A stretch of DNA of 64,000 nt from Promerops cafer (taxonomy: Eukaryota; Chordata; Aves; Passeriformes; Nectariniidae): assembly GCA_013398275.1 (NCBI GenBank), contig VZSE01014927.1, forward strand, positions 806,906-870,905, given 5' to 3'. This document shows, in pieces, positions 24,401 to 36,900 of this stretch (the first letter of the stretch is position 1; the number at the start of each line of letters is the position of its first letter). The notes under the pieces are model-generated. The model did not search any database. It saw only the letters and a program-made list of their open reading frames with translations, and was not told the origin of the DNA. Both the position numbers and the translations under genes were made by a program.

Positions 24401-27400
24401 CTCAGTGGCAAAAACTCAAGAAATTACAATTGCTTGGAGGTGTTACTATCTTATTCTGTGTTAGTCAAGGCTCAGACATAATTGCACCTCATTCCTTCTC
24501 TTGCATTTTGACAAGTCAGACAGGAGCTTAAGAAAAGTCCACTATTGTGGACCCTGATCACCTCCCTCACTGCAGTGCTTATAAACCACACTGTCTTTTC
24601 TGCTGTAAGGACTGCCTCAGTCATGTATTTGGCAGAGAAAATGTGCACAAAGATCACAGCTCTTCCAGCCACCAACTGCATCAAAAAGACACCTTTCTCA
24701 TGAGTTGTAGGGGAAGTGAAAATTGTCACATTGACAGTTCCTCGGGGCAAAGTTTGGAATTTTGTATCTCTTTCTACAACAAAGGATTTGATGCAAACTC
24801 TTGTTCTTGTACTGTTCTCTGAAGGACCCATCTCTAGGCAATTGATGCACTGCACAACATTAATATAATTAAACCAAAAGAGCAACCACTACAGAAAACA
24901 AGGGAAAAGGAATTCTGAAAGGAGGAATGAATAACTTAAGAAATGTCAAAATGGTCACCAGCACTGTCATCACTTCAAAGGTCTTAAATAGAGCCTGCAT
25001 GGTCATAGAGGGAGTTGGCAGACATCCACAGGGAATGTCTGAAGGCAGGCTGTGATGGTGGAAGTTCCTGTCATATTCTAGGAAGTGTCTTAGCACTGAA
25101 AAACCATGTGAACTCAGCTGCACTGAAAGCACCATCTGAGCTCTGACAGGTCATACCTAACTCTTACTGTAAAGAATTCACAGGAATCTGCTCTCTCATT
25201 ATTCAACTTATAGTGAGGGAGATGAATTTCACTTTGTTGCATTGGTTACTCCTGTGACAGCTGAGTGGGTTATGTGTCCAGAAACAGCAAAAACCTGTAT
25301 TCTTATACTGTATTTTCACCAACAAACATCTTTCACTGTGGCATTTTAATAGGATTTTAATTTCCACCTAGAGCAGCACAGGGTACTGATGTTGGTCACC
25401 AAGTCCCTTTTAGTCCCAGAAAAGGAGGAGACCATGAGGAAGATAAGGTAAACTATTTCCAAACATGTCTCAGGCTGTAATTTAGAGTACTTGGGTCTCT
25501 GCTGAATTTAGTCCTCCAATAAATAAACAAAAATTATGTAGTTTCTTCACCTTGGTGTTTTCAACAGAAACTTTTGATTCTCCAGCTGCCCATGATTCAC
25601 AGAAATGTGTTGAAATCCAATTTAAGACCCAGCAGAACTGAGTACACCACCACATTCAGCCAGCTGTGGAGATTCATGCCAGTGCTTCTGCTAGAGGACA
25701 GATGATGAATGGCTGTTGGTGTTTGGGAAGATTCTGCAGGCCAGAGCATATTGCCTTGATCCTCAATGTCAACAAACAGGTCGTCATACTGCTGGAGAGA
25801 ATGGGAATGCCTGGTCCTTCTACCCCTTCTCTCTATCATAGGGGAGAATTTTAATATTAGGAAAAGCAAGGAAGGTGTAATGTTTGAAAGTGGGTGGCTC
25901 TGAAAAATTACTAGCATAAATTGCTGGGGTTGCTGGCAACATTTCCTTCCAGCTAAAGCAGGAAATTCAAAGGTGTAAGACAGCTCTGTCTGTAAGTAAC
26001 ACATCTCACACTTTGGCTTCGAGGAGAGAGCTCATTTTACTTAGGACAGAGATATCTGATGGAGAGAGAAGAAAGTCATCTGTGGCTGTTGCCATTGATG
26101 GCCATTGTTAAGTGATGAAACAGCTCCTATATGTACAGCCTGTTCCATGTGGAAGGAACTTGGACATGAATCTCTCTAGCCTGTTGTGCATAGAAAATTA
26201 AATTTATAATATCCATTATCTCTACTGACCTCAACATGAATAAAGGACATGTGTAGATACTTTCACATACGATGACATATTCTTTCTATCATATTGGATT
26301 TTCTCCCATCTTCCTTCACATATGCATTTCTCAAGTACTTGAGTGTAAGACTCTAGGCTCATATATAAACATCTCATGGTGCTTTGAAGTCCCTCAACAA
26401 GGAATGAAGTTCCCAGTCCAGATTCTCAAAATGTACAAGAAAGAGAGAAACTATAGGAATAAAGTTGTGTCCCTCACACATATGGAAATGTCATGGCAGG
26501 GGGTTGAGGGTAGGATAGAGAGAGATTTAGAAACTGGATGACCTCTCTGGAAAATACACACACTGAGTGACAGATGGACAGAGAGGGTCTACAAAAAGGA
26601 GAGACCCAAAACAGCTGCTTTAGAAAAGACAAAGGTTTCAGGAAAACCAAAAGAAAGAACAAATATATATATATATTTTTTAAATAATTCATAAATAAAG
26701 TAGTTCCTATTTCATCATTACTGTCCTTGAACCTCCTATATCCCTCTATTGTTCTATTCAAGTCCAAAGATATATGTACCACTTCTTGCTAGATGTAGTA
26801 CACTTTCAAAGTCATGCACTAAAAAAGATGAGTTAGGAAGAAAAAACTGATAAGAAAAGAATGTAGATGTCTGCAGCAATTATCAGTTTACCATTGTGGG
26901 CAATTTGGATTTCATTGCCATGGATCAATGGTGTTCTAGAAACAACTCAAAGAATTTGGTAGAAAGTATTACTTACTCAAGTATTCATGAAGTAATTTGG
27001 TACTGAAACTTTTATGAAACTGGTGAAGAATTACTGTAGACTTTATTGTGAGGAGAACCTTTGATAATATTGAAGTTGCCATGTCTTTAAAAGTCAACTG
27101 AGGAGCAGTAAAATTTGGTGTAATTGAGAAACAGTTGCTTAGCGCATTACAAAATCAGATGTGCTATTTTGCAGAAATTAATGTGAAGACAAAAGAAAAA
27201 AAAGGAGGGAAAAAAGAGACAAGAGAATCACTATATGGCTCATTACAAGTAAATTTGATTCTGTTCAAACAACCCTGACTACAGAGACATTTGAATCAGC
27301 AAAATGAGACACTTAGCAAAGGACTGGTATATCTCTGTCTTGCTGGACTGTCCTAGCTCTTCATCCCTGTAGTAGTAATCAGCTGAGAACACTCATTCAT

Positions 27401-27869
27401 ATTTCACATCTTCTTATTACAGAGATGGTGTTTGTGTTAAGAATCTGAAAGTCCTATTTCTAAAGCAGAAACAGGATAAGGAATGACATCCTTATCTTAC
27501 AAAGACAAAAAAACCACCCCGTGAGCAAATTCTTACATGATGTTCTACTGTAGTGAGAGAAGGGACCTTTTGTATATTTTTTGTTGTGTCCCCCCTCCTA
27601 ACTTTTGCATGGCAAAAAGCTACATTGGTTTCACTCTATTTTAACGATAAAATCAGTGTTAGCTTTTAATTTCACTCATTCAAAAAAAAATTGTGGAAGA
27701 GTAAAATGTCAGTTTTCTTTTTCAAATTGAAGCACATTTTTCTCGCTCTGTTTCAGGGGCTAACTGTGCAAGAAAGTCCATGGGAGGAGATTCCTAACCT
27801 AGCTATCAAAACCAATACTGACAGGCTATAACTTCTAATCAAAGACTGACCTCACAGAGAGTGCATAGG
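21496..27869. other. Non-coding stretch, nothing recognised
   Basis: No gene recognised in more than 6 kb. An A18 run lies at 21883-21900 and an (AT)7 at 26662-26675. Open frames of 88-137 codons on the minus strand at 24472-24885, 24869-25135 and 25597-26004 lie near each other, but I recognise no domain and they lie in different frames, so I treat them as chance. Confidence 0.55.
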
Positions 27870-29190
27870 ACTCTAGGGAAAATCTTGGGAACTACAGACT
27901 GGTGAGACTGACTTCCATCCCTTGAAAGATGACAGAGTCTATAATAAACAATAAAATCATACAGTACATGAACTATATTTTCTGTTGGGCAGCATGGCTT
28001 CTGCAAAGGGAAAACCCACCTCAATAATCTGCTGAATTTCTAGCAGGGGGACTGTAAATGCATGGATGAAAGGCAAGGAATATTAAAGAGGAGAGTTTTC
28101 AAGAGACAAGTTAATAGGGATTGGTCTTGGAAGCAACTTTATTCAACATCTTTGTTCATGACCTGGAGAAAAAATAAGCAGAGGAATATCCAGCTGTGTA
28201 GATATGATAACCACTTTCCTGTTGACAAGGAGCTGCAGACGGATCTCATAAAAGTGCACAAATGGCTGACAAATAATCTCCAAAGAGGATAAACCTACTA
28301 AGGCAAGTAAGAAAAAAAAAAAATCCCTAAACAATCACTGAAGGTTTGTAAAGCTGAACATGAAACTGGCAGTTATAGTTCAGGTAAGAAATCTTGGTTT
28401 CATGTTGTCAGGTGGCTGAGATCTTTGACTCAACGTTCAATAGCTGCTCAAAAAGCCAGTGAGATTCTGGGCACCCTCATGAGGGTGTGGATAGCAAGAT
28501 AGGATACACAGATTCACAGAAATTTTATGATATTCACAGAAATTTTATGATTTTATGATATGATTCACAGAAATTTTTAGATATTTTTGTATCTAAAAGG
28601 TGTTATGCACCCACATCTTGAGCACATTTGTGTACTCTTCTGGCTTAAACACCCCAAGACAGACATACTGAAGTTAAAGAAGGTGAAATGGAGAACAAGT
28701 GTTATGATCAGGGTGATGGGGTGGCTGCCTCTTGAAGGGAAATTAAAAAAACAGGGACAATTCAGGAATCTGAGGTGTGATACCATAAAGATTTACAAAA
28801 GGTGAAAGCACTGGGTGAGCTGAATGTGGAAATGTTGTTCAATGCATCAGGCAGTAAAAGAAGTAAGGAAATAGAGAAAGCAGTGTTGTTTTTTTTTTAA
28901 ACTGACAAAAGGAAAATCTTCTTTATGCAGTAAGTGGTGAACCTCTGGAATTTGGTACCACAGGAGATTGTTTGGAAGGACATTATTAGATGGTTTATAA
29001 AGGAACTAGCTGTTCACAGACAGTATGTCTGTAAAATGGAGACCAATAAGATGAGCTGTGGGACTACAAAAGGAACAGTTTTCAGATAGAGGCTGGTTTT
29101 GCTTGGTTGCCTTGAATAGCATCTCTGCTGAAGACCGAACACTGGGACTGATGAAAAATTGGTCATTTTGTATTTTTCTTATGTCTGTGT
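27870..29190 (+). mobile_element. Ancient CR1-superfamily LINE, 3' 1.3 kb (ORF2 part plus 3' UTR)
   Basis: A long, decayed sense copy. It starts in the reverse transcriptase region with 'gggaactacagactggtgag' (27887-27906), a CR1 hallmark for the residues around NYRPVS, then 'cagcatggcttctgcaaagg' (about 27991-28010). At 28139-28168 the frame reads LFNIFVHDLE, equivalent to the CR1 'LFNIFVNDL' motif just before the catalytic FADDT box. That box lies at about 28196-28215 and is broken by stops and indels. The C-terminal part and the 3' UTR follow, with 'gtggtgaacctctggaattt' (28936-28955) and the end near 'atttttcttatgtctgtg'. That UTR type matches older, turtle/crocodile-like CR1 families rather than the young chicken type. 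A local tandem repeat (28511-28581) interrupts it. Confidence 0.85.
28511..28581. repeat. Three-copy tandem repeat inside the CR1 relic
   Basis: A unit close to 'attcacagaaattttatgat' occurs about three times with small length differences, the last copy decayed to 'attcacagaaatttttag'. A local expansion within the LINE body, not a recognised CR1 feature. Confidence 0.85.
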
Positions 29191-32100
29191 ACTAGTTTGA
29201 TAGTAGACATGATGTCCATGGCCTGTTCTATGGCATTCCCTATATGTGCCAGTTCTGAAAAAAAAGCCACGTAAGCAATGGCTGATTAAGATTTTAATCC
29301 AAGCTCAATAGCTATAGTGAAAATTAGGGAATACAAGGTAAAGCTCATCACCACGCTAAAACACCTGCTTAGCAAGGACTAACTGTGGTCTATATTGAAA
29401 ATATTTCATGGTTATATGCCCCTGCAATATTATAACTCCAAAGATCTGCAATCTCCTGCAACACTGAGTGAAATCACCTGTTCCCACAAACACATTGTTA
29501 TCCAAGGCAGGAGTAAGTTTAAGGGACTTATTTTCCTGGGACTTTGGAAGCAGTTGATGTGATCCATTCTGTCTGGGGATATATTTTGTGAAACCTTAGC
29601 TCATTATTTACCTTCTGGATATTTTATACCCCAGGTGGGCCAGTAGCATGAATATTTCAAAAGAGGCTTTGTTTATCACTATAAGCATAATATAAGAAGA
29701 AAAAAAAATGGCTGTTAGCAGAGGCAGCTGCTTCTCCTGCTCCAAGAGTTTGGGATGTAGATGTCATTTTTATAAACCTAGTCAGCAAGGGCACTGGAGT
29801 CTAAATGCTGACGGATGCTGTGGAAGTAGTTTGTCCTTTGTGGAGATGTTTTATCATAGCACTCATAATTGGAAGAGTGAGCATATAGATCCAAAGCAGA
29901 GATTCACCAGGGAAGTCCTGATTATGTTGTGAGAAATGGCTTCTTTCTAAAAGAAGGGTATAAGTTATGACCTATTTTTGGTACCCAGCACATGACTGGT
30001 AGTGAGAAATGGGTAAAATTTTAACCTCATCTAAGGCTTTGTGAGTCCTGGAAGGAGTGAGCCACATCCTTGTTCCATTACAGGTGTGGAAAAGAGCCTG
30101 ACTGGGATCTGCAGAGCCATGGACACAGTAAGTTAGGATCTATTAAAGAAATGCGTGGAGCTTATGCTAGCCAAAATACAGGTAAATTCATTAACCTTTT
30201 CTTTAAGAGGAAACTTAATTTTGGGCTGCCCTTAAGAATTTAGACTGGTCACCGTGCTCCGTCTGTGCCTTGCATCTGTCTCTCCAGAAATGTAAGCCTC
30301 ATTCACCTGACACATGCACCATCACCCCACCTAAGCAAGGACAATACCTGAAAGCCTCTTGTGGTCGACATTCACTAGAAGTTCTGTATGAAAATGCTTA
30401 TGTAAAATACTGAGTTCTACATTTCTTCCCAAGAAGATAGAAAAAAAAAAAAATCCAACAAAACCCAAACCAAATTCACCTTAAACAAAGGCATAAAAGG
30501 CCGTGAATAAAACAATATGTTAGTTTCACCATAGACCTTGATGCTCACTCTTAAGAACGAAACACAAATAATATTGTGCAGGTAAATAGCAAAAGGTATT
30601 GTTCATGATATTCCACATGCAGCTTATGAATACTTTTTGGAATGGCCTGAAATGCAGAGAGTTTAAAAGGAACTTTGGGGACTATCTTGCTACGTGCTTC
30701 TGTTTTTCATACTTCAGACTGGGAGGCAGACCACACTGTTAGGTATGCTGACTGGGTGAACCAGAGTTGCATCAAGGAACCTGTCTCAGCTCCAGCATAG
30801 CATGTTGCTAAATCTACAGTGAAGATAAAGCTTGCTATGCACACTACAATGCTCATCAATAGACAGCACTAATACTTACAGTAGAAAATATTTTTCAACT
30901 GGCCACATTTTGATGCCTCCTCTCTCAAATTCATTCCTCAGAACCTCAATAATGATCTGTGAGAACTCCTTTAAAACCCACCAGGCATAAAATCATTTGC
31001 AACAGAGTTCATCAGCAAAAGATATTTTGTCATAAATAGATAACTTCTGAGTCCCATTTTTGATGTGTGATTTCTGAGATTGCCTCTGCATGCAATAATG
31101 ATAACATGAGTGCAAAAGATGTCAGGTTGTAGGAAAAATGTGGGTTAACACTTTAACCCTTAAGAGGTATGGGTTATTTTATGCATGTCTTAGACACATT
31201 ATAATTTTTGTTATGATAGCGATACTCCAGAGTCATTCATTTATCTGAAGACTTTTAGATTTATTCCGGTGAGATCAAAAGGAAGACAAATTAAACATCC
31301 AACAAATAGCCTTCCAAATATGTAAATCAAGAGATATGAATCTGCAGTTATTGATAGGTACAAATTACCAGTAATTGGCCAGAAGAGTTAAGAGCTTTGT
31401 CCTGTTCCACTTACTCTTTCTCAAAATTCAGAGGAAAGAAATTCAATTAATCAAAAAACTTGAAAACACCTAAGTACTCATCAGTCTCTTTCATTTATTC
31501 TAAGCATTATTACAGACAAGTGTTATTACTCACTTTGATTAAAAAAATACATATTACAATCATTAAATTTGTCTGAATAAGAAGAGTTAGCATTAAAAAA
31601 TCTGATTTTGACCACCTTAGCTGTACGGATTGGTAAGTTTTGAACAATTGAGTCAGAGAAGTGTTCAACTTCTTGACTGATTTATACTTGCAAGTGAACC
31701 AGTTGAGGTTTGATTATGTGATTAAAAAAAATAGGTAAAAATAATACAAAAAACACTCACAAAAACCCAAAAAAGTATTCCTGCTTCTTGATTTCATATA
31801 TTGTTTTTCTTCCCAAAGGGTGAAATACAGGATGCATAGAGGAGGAGTTGAATCATAATAAGTGTCAGAGACATACAGCATCTTAAAGCCCTGGAGAAGT
31901 CCTAATTTGAATTCTATTCTGAACTTCCTGGCTTAGGCCTCTGTCTACATCCTCCTGCTTTTATTCTCTTTAGTTGTGCACTAACAACTTTAAGGCTCGT
32001 GCAGCATGTAAGCTGATTGCTTTGAATATAAATGGGTAGACTATTAAAAGCAGAATTTAGGCTTCTACTCATAAATCATAAAAGGAAGCATAAATTCTGT

Positions 32101-32329
32101 GTTTTAGTGGAGATTTAAATTCCTAAATGGGTTTTATAGGTGCCACATAAGACCTATTGACAATACCCCTTTATGATAAAAAGTAAATAGAAGTGACAAA
32201 GTCAGAATTCAAAATGCCACTGCTTAGCTCCCACTAGCCTGAAGAAGACCAAAAAATGGCTGGAGGAAATCTCAGAGGGAAACAAATGATAACATGAAAT
32301 TAAATGTGTAATATTCCTTTTTATGCTGT
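29191..32329. other. Non-coding stretch, nothing recognised
   Basis: AT-rich sequence without recognisable gene, RNA or repeat family. Short A-runs only (for example near 30440). Confidence 0.6.
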
Positions 32330-32480
32330 GTGGGGGGAAAAAGCACTCAGAGAATGAGCTGGTACATTTGCATAACAAAGGAAATCAACAACAACAACAA
32401 ATTGCCATCGTGTTCAAAGCTGATAATTGCACAGATGACAACAAGAAAGCGCCTTTCTTCTCAGCTCTCTAGGGGACGAG
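32330..32480. promoter_or_regulatory. Candidate enhancer with SOX-POU composite site
   Basis: The plus-strand sequence ATTTGCATAACAAAG at 32366-32380 is the exact reverse complement of CTTTGTTATGCAAAT, the canonical SOX2-POU (OCT4-SOX2) composite site, so the site reads on the minus strand. It is followed by (CAA)5 (32386-32400), 'attgccatcgtgttc', a further SOX-like TCAAAG, and TGATAATTG with a homeodomain core. CpGs are retained at 'catcgtg', 'aagcgcc' and 'ggacgagc'. The grammar resembles neural or pluripotency enhancers bound by SOXB1 with POU3F or POU5F proteins. Function is inferred. Confidence 0.5.
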
Positions 32481-33153
32481 CCTTGTCGAGATGAGGAAAA
32501 AAGGTGGAAAGTGACCCCACTTGCTTTCATGAAAATTAGCAACCTCAGAAAATGTCTTTGGTGCAAGGGGGTGGCCAGTGAATGGTGTGAATGCTAATGA
32601 ACACAATGAGGGCAGAGGCTCAGCCAATGTTCCCATCAGCTCCATCAGACAATCAGCAACTGGCAGCAGACTCTTCCTCAAACCACCCTCATCCAGCTTA
32701 CCAATGCCCAACTCACCTTGCCAAGAAAGTTTTTTTTGAGAAGTAACTTTTGAGGGGTTTCTGGGGTTTGCGTGTTTGTTTCTTTTTTCTCTCAATTTCA
32801 GTTCTTTGAGCCCTGTGAAATGTGGGAATCTCCCATGTTTCTGTACAGTACCGAGTAGTGTTCCTCAGTTTTTCCAAGCCAGTTGCTTGGACCATATGTC
32901 ACCTTACTGAGTTCAAGGTTAAGGTATTTGCAATCATTTTCTCCTCTGAAGTTCCCAAGACCAAGAAGATTTCTCACTCTGGAGAAAGAGGTGATACTTT
33001 AGGCACCAGCAGATCACCAATTGTAACTGGTTTTGTCAGCATGAAAATATGTATTTGCTTCGTCTGCAAGATGAAACATAATCTGATTTATCCAATGACT
33101 TCCTAGAAGTACTGTGACTCCAGAAGTCTACTAAAAGTGCTGAATAGTGGTGG

Positions 33154-33186
<33 letters not shown>

Positions 33187-33889
33187 ATCCGGTCATAGGG
33201 TGTCCTTGAATAATCTCTAAAACTCTTTGAAAGTATGCGACTGATACTGAAAGTCCTAGACAGAAAGGCAGGCTGCAAGAGACCAGGACCAACTGATATG
33301 TCCCTGTTTAACTCACCACTTACTCTTTTCCATTCCTTCATCAATAATGCAGCAAGCAACACAAATGAACAAAGTAACAGAGCCTTATTCTAGTCCTTCT
33401 TATTTTGGACTGGCTCTAGTAGCACAAAAATAGCTCCCATTGGCAAGTCTCCACAGACCTCAGAGGTTTAAATCCCTGAAATCTGTCCTTAACTCTATGG
33501 AAAATATCTGTAAAACTTAAAAGAGTTTACACCATTTGATTTAAGAAAAAGTCCTTTTAAACTTTGAAGAGTTTAACACAAATAAAAACAATTCTAGAGA
33601 GATAAATTATTACAGTCAGTGTGTATTCTGTAAGGCAAAATATGTGCATGCATTTTAAAGTCTTTGCTAGAGAATTCAGCAACAGTTTTAATTTTCTGTC
33701 AATAGGATTGATTAAAAAACAAACAGCTCCTCCTTCTACCCCCAAATAACACAGACAAGAAAATGTCTAAAATCAGTCAGGTATTGTTTTGTTTTTAAAT
33801 CCCCTGGGATTTTCATATTTGGTGTCTGATGTTTAGTTTGCTTTCATTCTTTCCAGAATAAATGGATGGCAGTCAGGGAGACCTTGAAT
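32481..33889. other. Non-coding stretch with T27 run
   Basis: No gene recognised. A T27 homopolymer sits at 33156-33182; the flank shows no AATAAA on the minus strand at the spacing expected for an antisense retrocopy. Confidence 0.6.
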
Positions 33890-33960
33890 AGACAGACAGT
33901 TAAGGTACTCACATGAGATCCCTGGGTTCAAGCCTGGATAGCAGAAAAGACAGAAACTTT
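33890..33960 (+). mobile_element. MIR/CORE-type SINE relic (sense)
   Basis: 'agttaaggtactcacatgag' followed by 'atccctgggttcaagcctgg' matches the tRNA-derived head of amniote MIR-like SINEs ('ggttagggcactcacctgggat...gacctgggttcaagtcc'), including the B-box-like GGTTCAAG. The remainder is too decayed to trace. Confidence 0.62.
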
Positions 33961-36900
33961 TGCCTGAGGCTTTAACATCCTATGTACCTTAACCTGTCAG
34001 TCCTTACAGTTGGAACAGTTTTATCTTTTATAAATAATAAAACATTTGTAGGGAAAGGGGGTGCAGGCATGAAAGTTCTGTCATTGGGGGACTCATTTAG
34101 GAAGACTGAAGGGAAAGATTCAAATCCTTCTTCAGCAAACAAAGAAAAGAGCAGGTAAAAGGCTTTGCTATCATCTAGACAAATGCAAGGAGCACTGGGC
34201 AGCACTCAGTCTCTCTCATGTGAGTGGGTTTACCTACACCACCCTTCTCCTTGTGGACAGTAAATACGAAAGATCTTAACATTACCCTAAATAATCATTA
34301 AAACATGTTAAATCCTCAAAAATCTGTCATTGGGTAGAACACTTTCATTGCGAGCAACACTTGGCTTTTAGAGGCAAAACTGAACTGCTGTGGAAATAGA
34401 TGAAGGGATGACCAGGAAGGGGATAAACACCCTTATGGGACTGTGGTGTCCCATAGGTAATTCTAATAGACCCTGTAGCTATCTTTAGACTCTGCTCATA
34501 CTTTTGTCTAAAAACATTCAATTTGAAAGCCACTGAAAGAAGTTGCTGTAGGATAAAAGAAAATTTTATGTCTGCCTGTTCCTTTTTCAGCCTGAGATGT
34601 TCATGACTCAGGACCAGAGCTCCTCGTGCTACAGAGCACAAGCAGCTTTGCTTCTGTCTCTGCTTCATCTTCAACCATCAAATGGAAGTGAAGCAGCTAC
34701 TAGTTTCTCATGGGGCTTGGGGAGCAGTCTGAGATATACAGCTGGTCATACAGCTATGACAAAATGAAAATATTAATCTGAGTTTTCTGAACAGAACCCA
34801 TGTTGATGCAAAAATGTGTGTGGAGTTGAACACTTTCTGTGTTTGTTTACTTTGTTTTGGATGAGTTACAAGATTGAGGTGTTCTCATCTGAAGCTTGTA
34901 GAGCAGCACATCGAGACCTAATCAGGTAAGTGAGTCCTTTTCTGGCTGATTTCCCTGCCTGCAGTGGATGAAGCACTAACTGGCATTTCTCTGGGTGCAG
35001 GTTCCACTAAATGCACCTTTAACGTGTTACTCCTGCCAGATTTCAGTTGAAGCAGCAAATCTAGGGTGTGCAGACAGATGAGAGTTTCCAACTGAGGACA
35101 GCAAGTGCACAGAGTGGACTGTGAAAACAGGGGGAATGGGACTTGCATCAATCTTGGCTGAGTGCAGAAATCTGAACCATGGACAACTCTCCCTAATGGG
35201 CTGTGGGAATTGTGCTGAGAGGCACAAAGTGTGGGACAGGCAGAGGGAAAGTTGGAAATACTTTGAAGTGAGAATCAGCCTAAATCCAACACAATGCACA
35301 ATCAAGTACATACACACAAAGCCGGTCTTGAGGTACTGCCTAGAGGCTCATAAAATCAGTTGTCTATGCTGTTCATTAGCAAAAGGTTGATTGTTAAAGC
35401 TGTTAATTTTCTGTAGTGTACTTCAGTTTACTGATAGACAGAGCTGGAAGGTGCTTCCCCAATATTTTAACCTAGTTCCTAAATAGGAACAAGTTATTTC
35501 AGACTTTGTGAAGTTAATGAGGACTGTTTGCCAATGGCTTGGTTGTGACTGGATTCTCTGATGTCTAATAAAAGACAACATCAATTAGCTCTTTCTTCAG
35601 TGGAAGCAGTGGTAGTGCCTTTTTCCCACCATTTAAACTGTTTCCAAAATTCATATTAAAGCAGAATGTATCTGAGTCTTTTTACCTCCACTGCTTAATT
35701 TATCCAAAATCAGCTGAGTTCAAAAGTTGAAGGACAGACATAGACTGTATTCCTTCCCCTTGAAGCCAGATTTATAATTTTAGATGAAGTCAGAGCTGCT
35801 TAGGGATCTCCATGGCAGTACTATATAATTTCTTCAGTGAACAGGTTGAGATAACAAAATTATCATGACCACTCTTCAGCTGATTAGCCTGTGCCTCACT
35901 AACAACTGCCCCTCTCTGGGGATCTGATCCCACGACTCAATCAGACCCTGCCTACATGCAGAAGGACCTACTCCCCTGTAATGTCCAGAAATGTCTGGCA
36001 GATGTTAAGAAATATCACAGTCTCACTAGAGAAGGAACCGGGGTCTAACCCCGAGGGACAGATAGTGAAAAAGGAAAAAGGGAAAAAATGGCTTACATGA
36101 ATTGTCCAAGGAATGAAGAAAGATTGTGGCACAAACCCACTTTTTTCTCTTACATACCAACTTAGGACATTCACCTTTAAACATTGGTGATTTGGTATTT
36201 GGTACAATCCTGCAGTACTTGGAGGATTGTCTAGGGTTTCATTGGGTTTTGTTTCCCTTGAACCAAATTCAGATCTTTCAAGTAATAGTTTACAGCAGGA
36301 ACAGGGCTATTACTTTTCTCTCTTTAATTCATCCACATAACCAGACCAGACCAGACCAGACCATTTGCACTATTCAAGAAGAATTTAAACTCCTGCCATG
36401 TGCCCTCTAGACACAAATCTAACCCTGTGCCACCACTAGGTCAATTTCTAGCAGGACGGTGAAGGCAACCTTTCCAAATCCCACGTCCCTGTTCCTCCTT
36501 AACATTGGATTTCTCTGCCCTTTGTTTATTTCATTTCCTGTGCTCACCACGCAATGAACCTCCCCAGGTTCATTCATTCATTTCACCTTGGCAACATGTC
36601 ACTATGCAGACAATCTATTGAGGATGAGATTGAAATAATATTACACTACTGAGCTGATAATTCCTGACTTTAATATCTCTTAGCAGCATCTCCATTGGGC
36701 TATGTCAGTGAAACAGATCAGACAGTCTAGAGTAAACCAAAGGGAGTGTGGGGGGAATACTTCTGGTATCAAAATTAAATTTCTAATACATCAGCAACAG
36801 AAGGTGAAGGGGCAAAAGAAATGCAAGGGAACAGATCAGTTACCTTTAAAGTAGCACCTCTGAGAAGGTAGCTAATAAACATTGATATTTAACTCCAAGC

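Noticed and set aside
24472..26004. Three neighbouring minus-strand frames of 88-137 codons with hydrophobic stretches, suggesting a membrane-protein pseudogene
   Set aside because: No recognisable family, different frames, no splice or start context. Several frames of this length are expected by chance in 64 kb.
31840..31960. Faint MIR-like wording ('gaacttcctggctta')
   Set aside because: Too short and out of order relative to the consensus.
33156..33182. T27 run as the tail of an antisense processed pseudogene
   Set aside because: No AATAAA on the minus strand within 10-30 bases and no recognisable transcript body beside it.
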